The notes under the pieces are model-generated. The model had not been told where the DNA came from, did not search any database, and saw only the letters and a program-made list of their open reading frames with translations. Position numbers and translations under genes: made by a program. Positions 12,608-12,746 of a stretch of 12,746 nt of DNA are shown one piece after another. Origin of the DNA: Euperipatoides rowelli (taxonomy: Eukaryota > Onychophora > Udeonychophora > Euonychophora > Peripatopsidae). The stretch lies in assembly GCA_003024985.2 (NCBI GenBank), contig PXIH01S0017553.1; one strand, 5' to 3'. Each line of letters begins with the position of its first letter. Positions within the stretch are counted from its first letter, which is position 1.

Positions 12608-12746
12608 AAAAAATATATCGCTACTTTCCATCATTGCGTTAAGTATTACTTTCAGGACTGCTCATTTTTAAGTGGAAAAATCCCTGTGGCCTGCCACTTT
12701 TTAGGGTTTAGTAAAATTGGCACTACTCCAATTTTTAATTTAACTT

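Larger units (their letters stand above)
11170..12636. mobile_element. Probable non-autonomous hAT-like DNA transposon (about 1.47 kb)
   Basis: The left end is CAGTGATGGAAAGT (11170-11183). The right end, ACTTTCCATCATTG (12623-12636), is its reverse complement with one mismatch (13/14). CAGTGATGG is typical of hAT-superfamily termini. Outside them, GTTAAG flanks both sides in direct orientation (11164-11169 and 12638-12643), with one extra base on the right; this fits a decayed 8-bp hAT target duplication. Both ends carry TGCTCC subterminal motifs. No transposase ORF is present, so the copy would depend on a transposase made elsewhere. An alternative is a TTAA-targeting element, since TTAA lies in both flanks, but its ends would then be offset by one base. 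Confidence 0.6.

Noticed and set aside
11166-12642. piggyBac assignment based on TTAA at both flanks
   Set aside because: The ends do not start with the CCC-type termini usual for piggyBac and are offset by one base from TTAA; the hAT-like CAGTGATGG start fits better.

Overview
The window is eukaryotic, almost certainly metazoan nuclear DNA. It is AT-rich, has long T homopolymers, a pyrimidine-tract/AG splice acceptor and AATAAA poly(A) signals, and carries one protein built from many C2H2 zinc fingers. There are no bacterial-style operons, Shine-Dalgarno sites or RNA genes. An invertebrate, possibly an arthropod, fits the base composition and finger style, but the sequence does not fix the species.

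Layout: positions 1-584 are non-coding (upstream region or 5' intron), with two T-runs, a cluster of short TTGACTTCT repeats and a good 3' splice site at 583/584. The exon that seems to begin at 585 has a 5' leader with two overlapping upstream ORFs, then one uninterrupted 8.7-kb ORF (788-9508). It encodes a 2906-residue protein with 38 canonical C2H2 fingers: 18 two-finger cassettes of 48-50 residues, one orphan half-cassette and one lone C-terminal finger. The cassettes are separated by 25-277 residues of polar, probably disordered sequence. This is the 'separated-pair' C2H2 layout, not the tandem array of KRAB-type proteins. Between cassettes 11 and 12 lies a roughly 200-residue degenerate heptapeptide array ([LIV]-[KE]-E-N-x3), which still shows four near-perfect 21-bp DNA repeats at one end.

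A compact 3' UTR with an AATAAA at 9614 follows, with alternative signals near 10.3-10.4 kb. The rest (about 9.65-12.75 kb) has no credible gene. It contains a probable non-autonomous hAT-like DNA transposon (11170-12636) with 14-bp terminal inverted repeats, an imperfect target duplication and TGCTCC subterminal motifs. It also has a local excess of the 9-mer GTAGGCTAC and a 52-bp imperfect direct repeat.

The one protein gene dominates. By family knowledge it is probably a nuclear nucleic-acid-binding regulator, but no named orthologue can be assigned from sequence alone.
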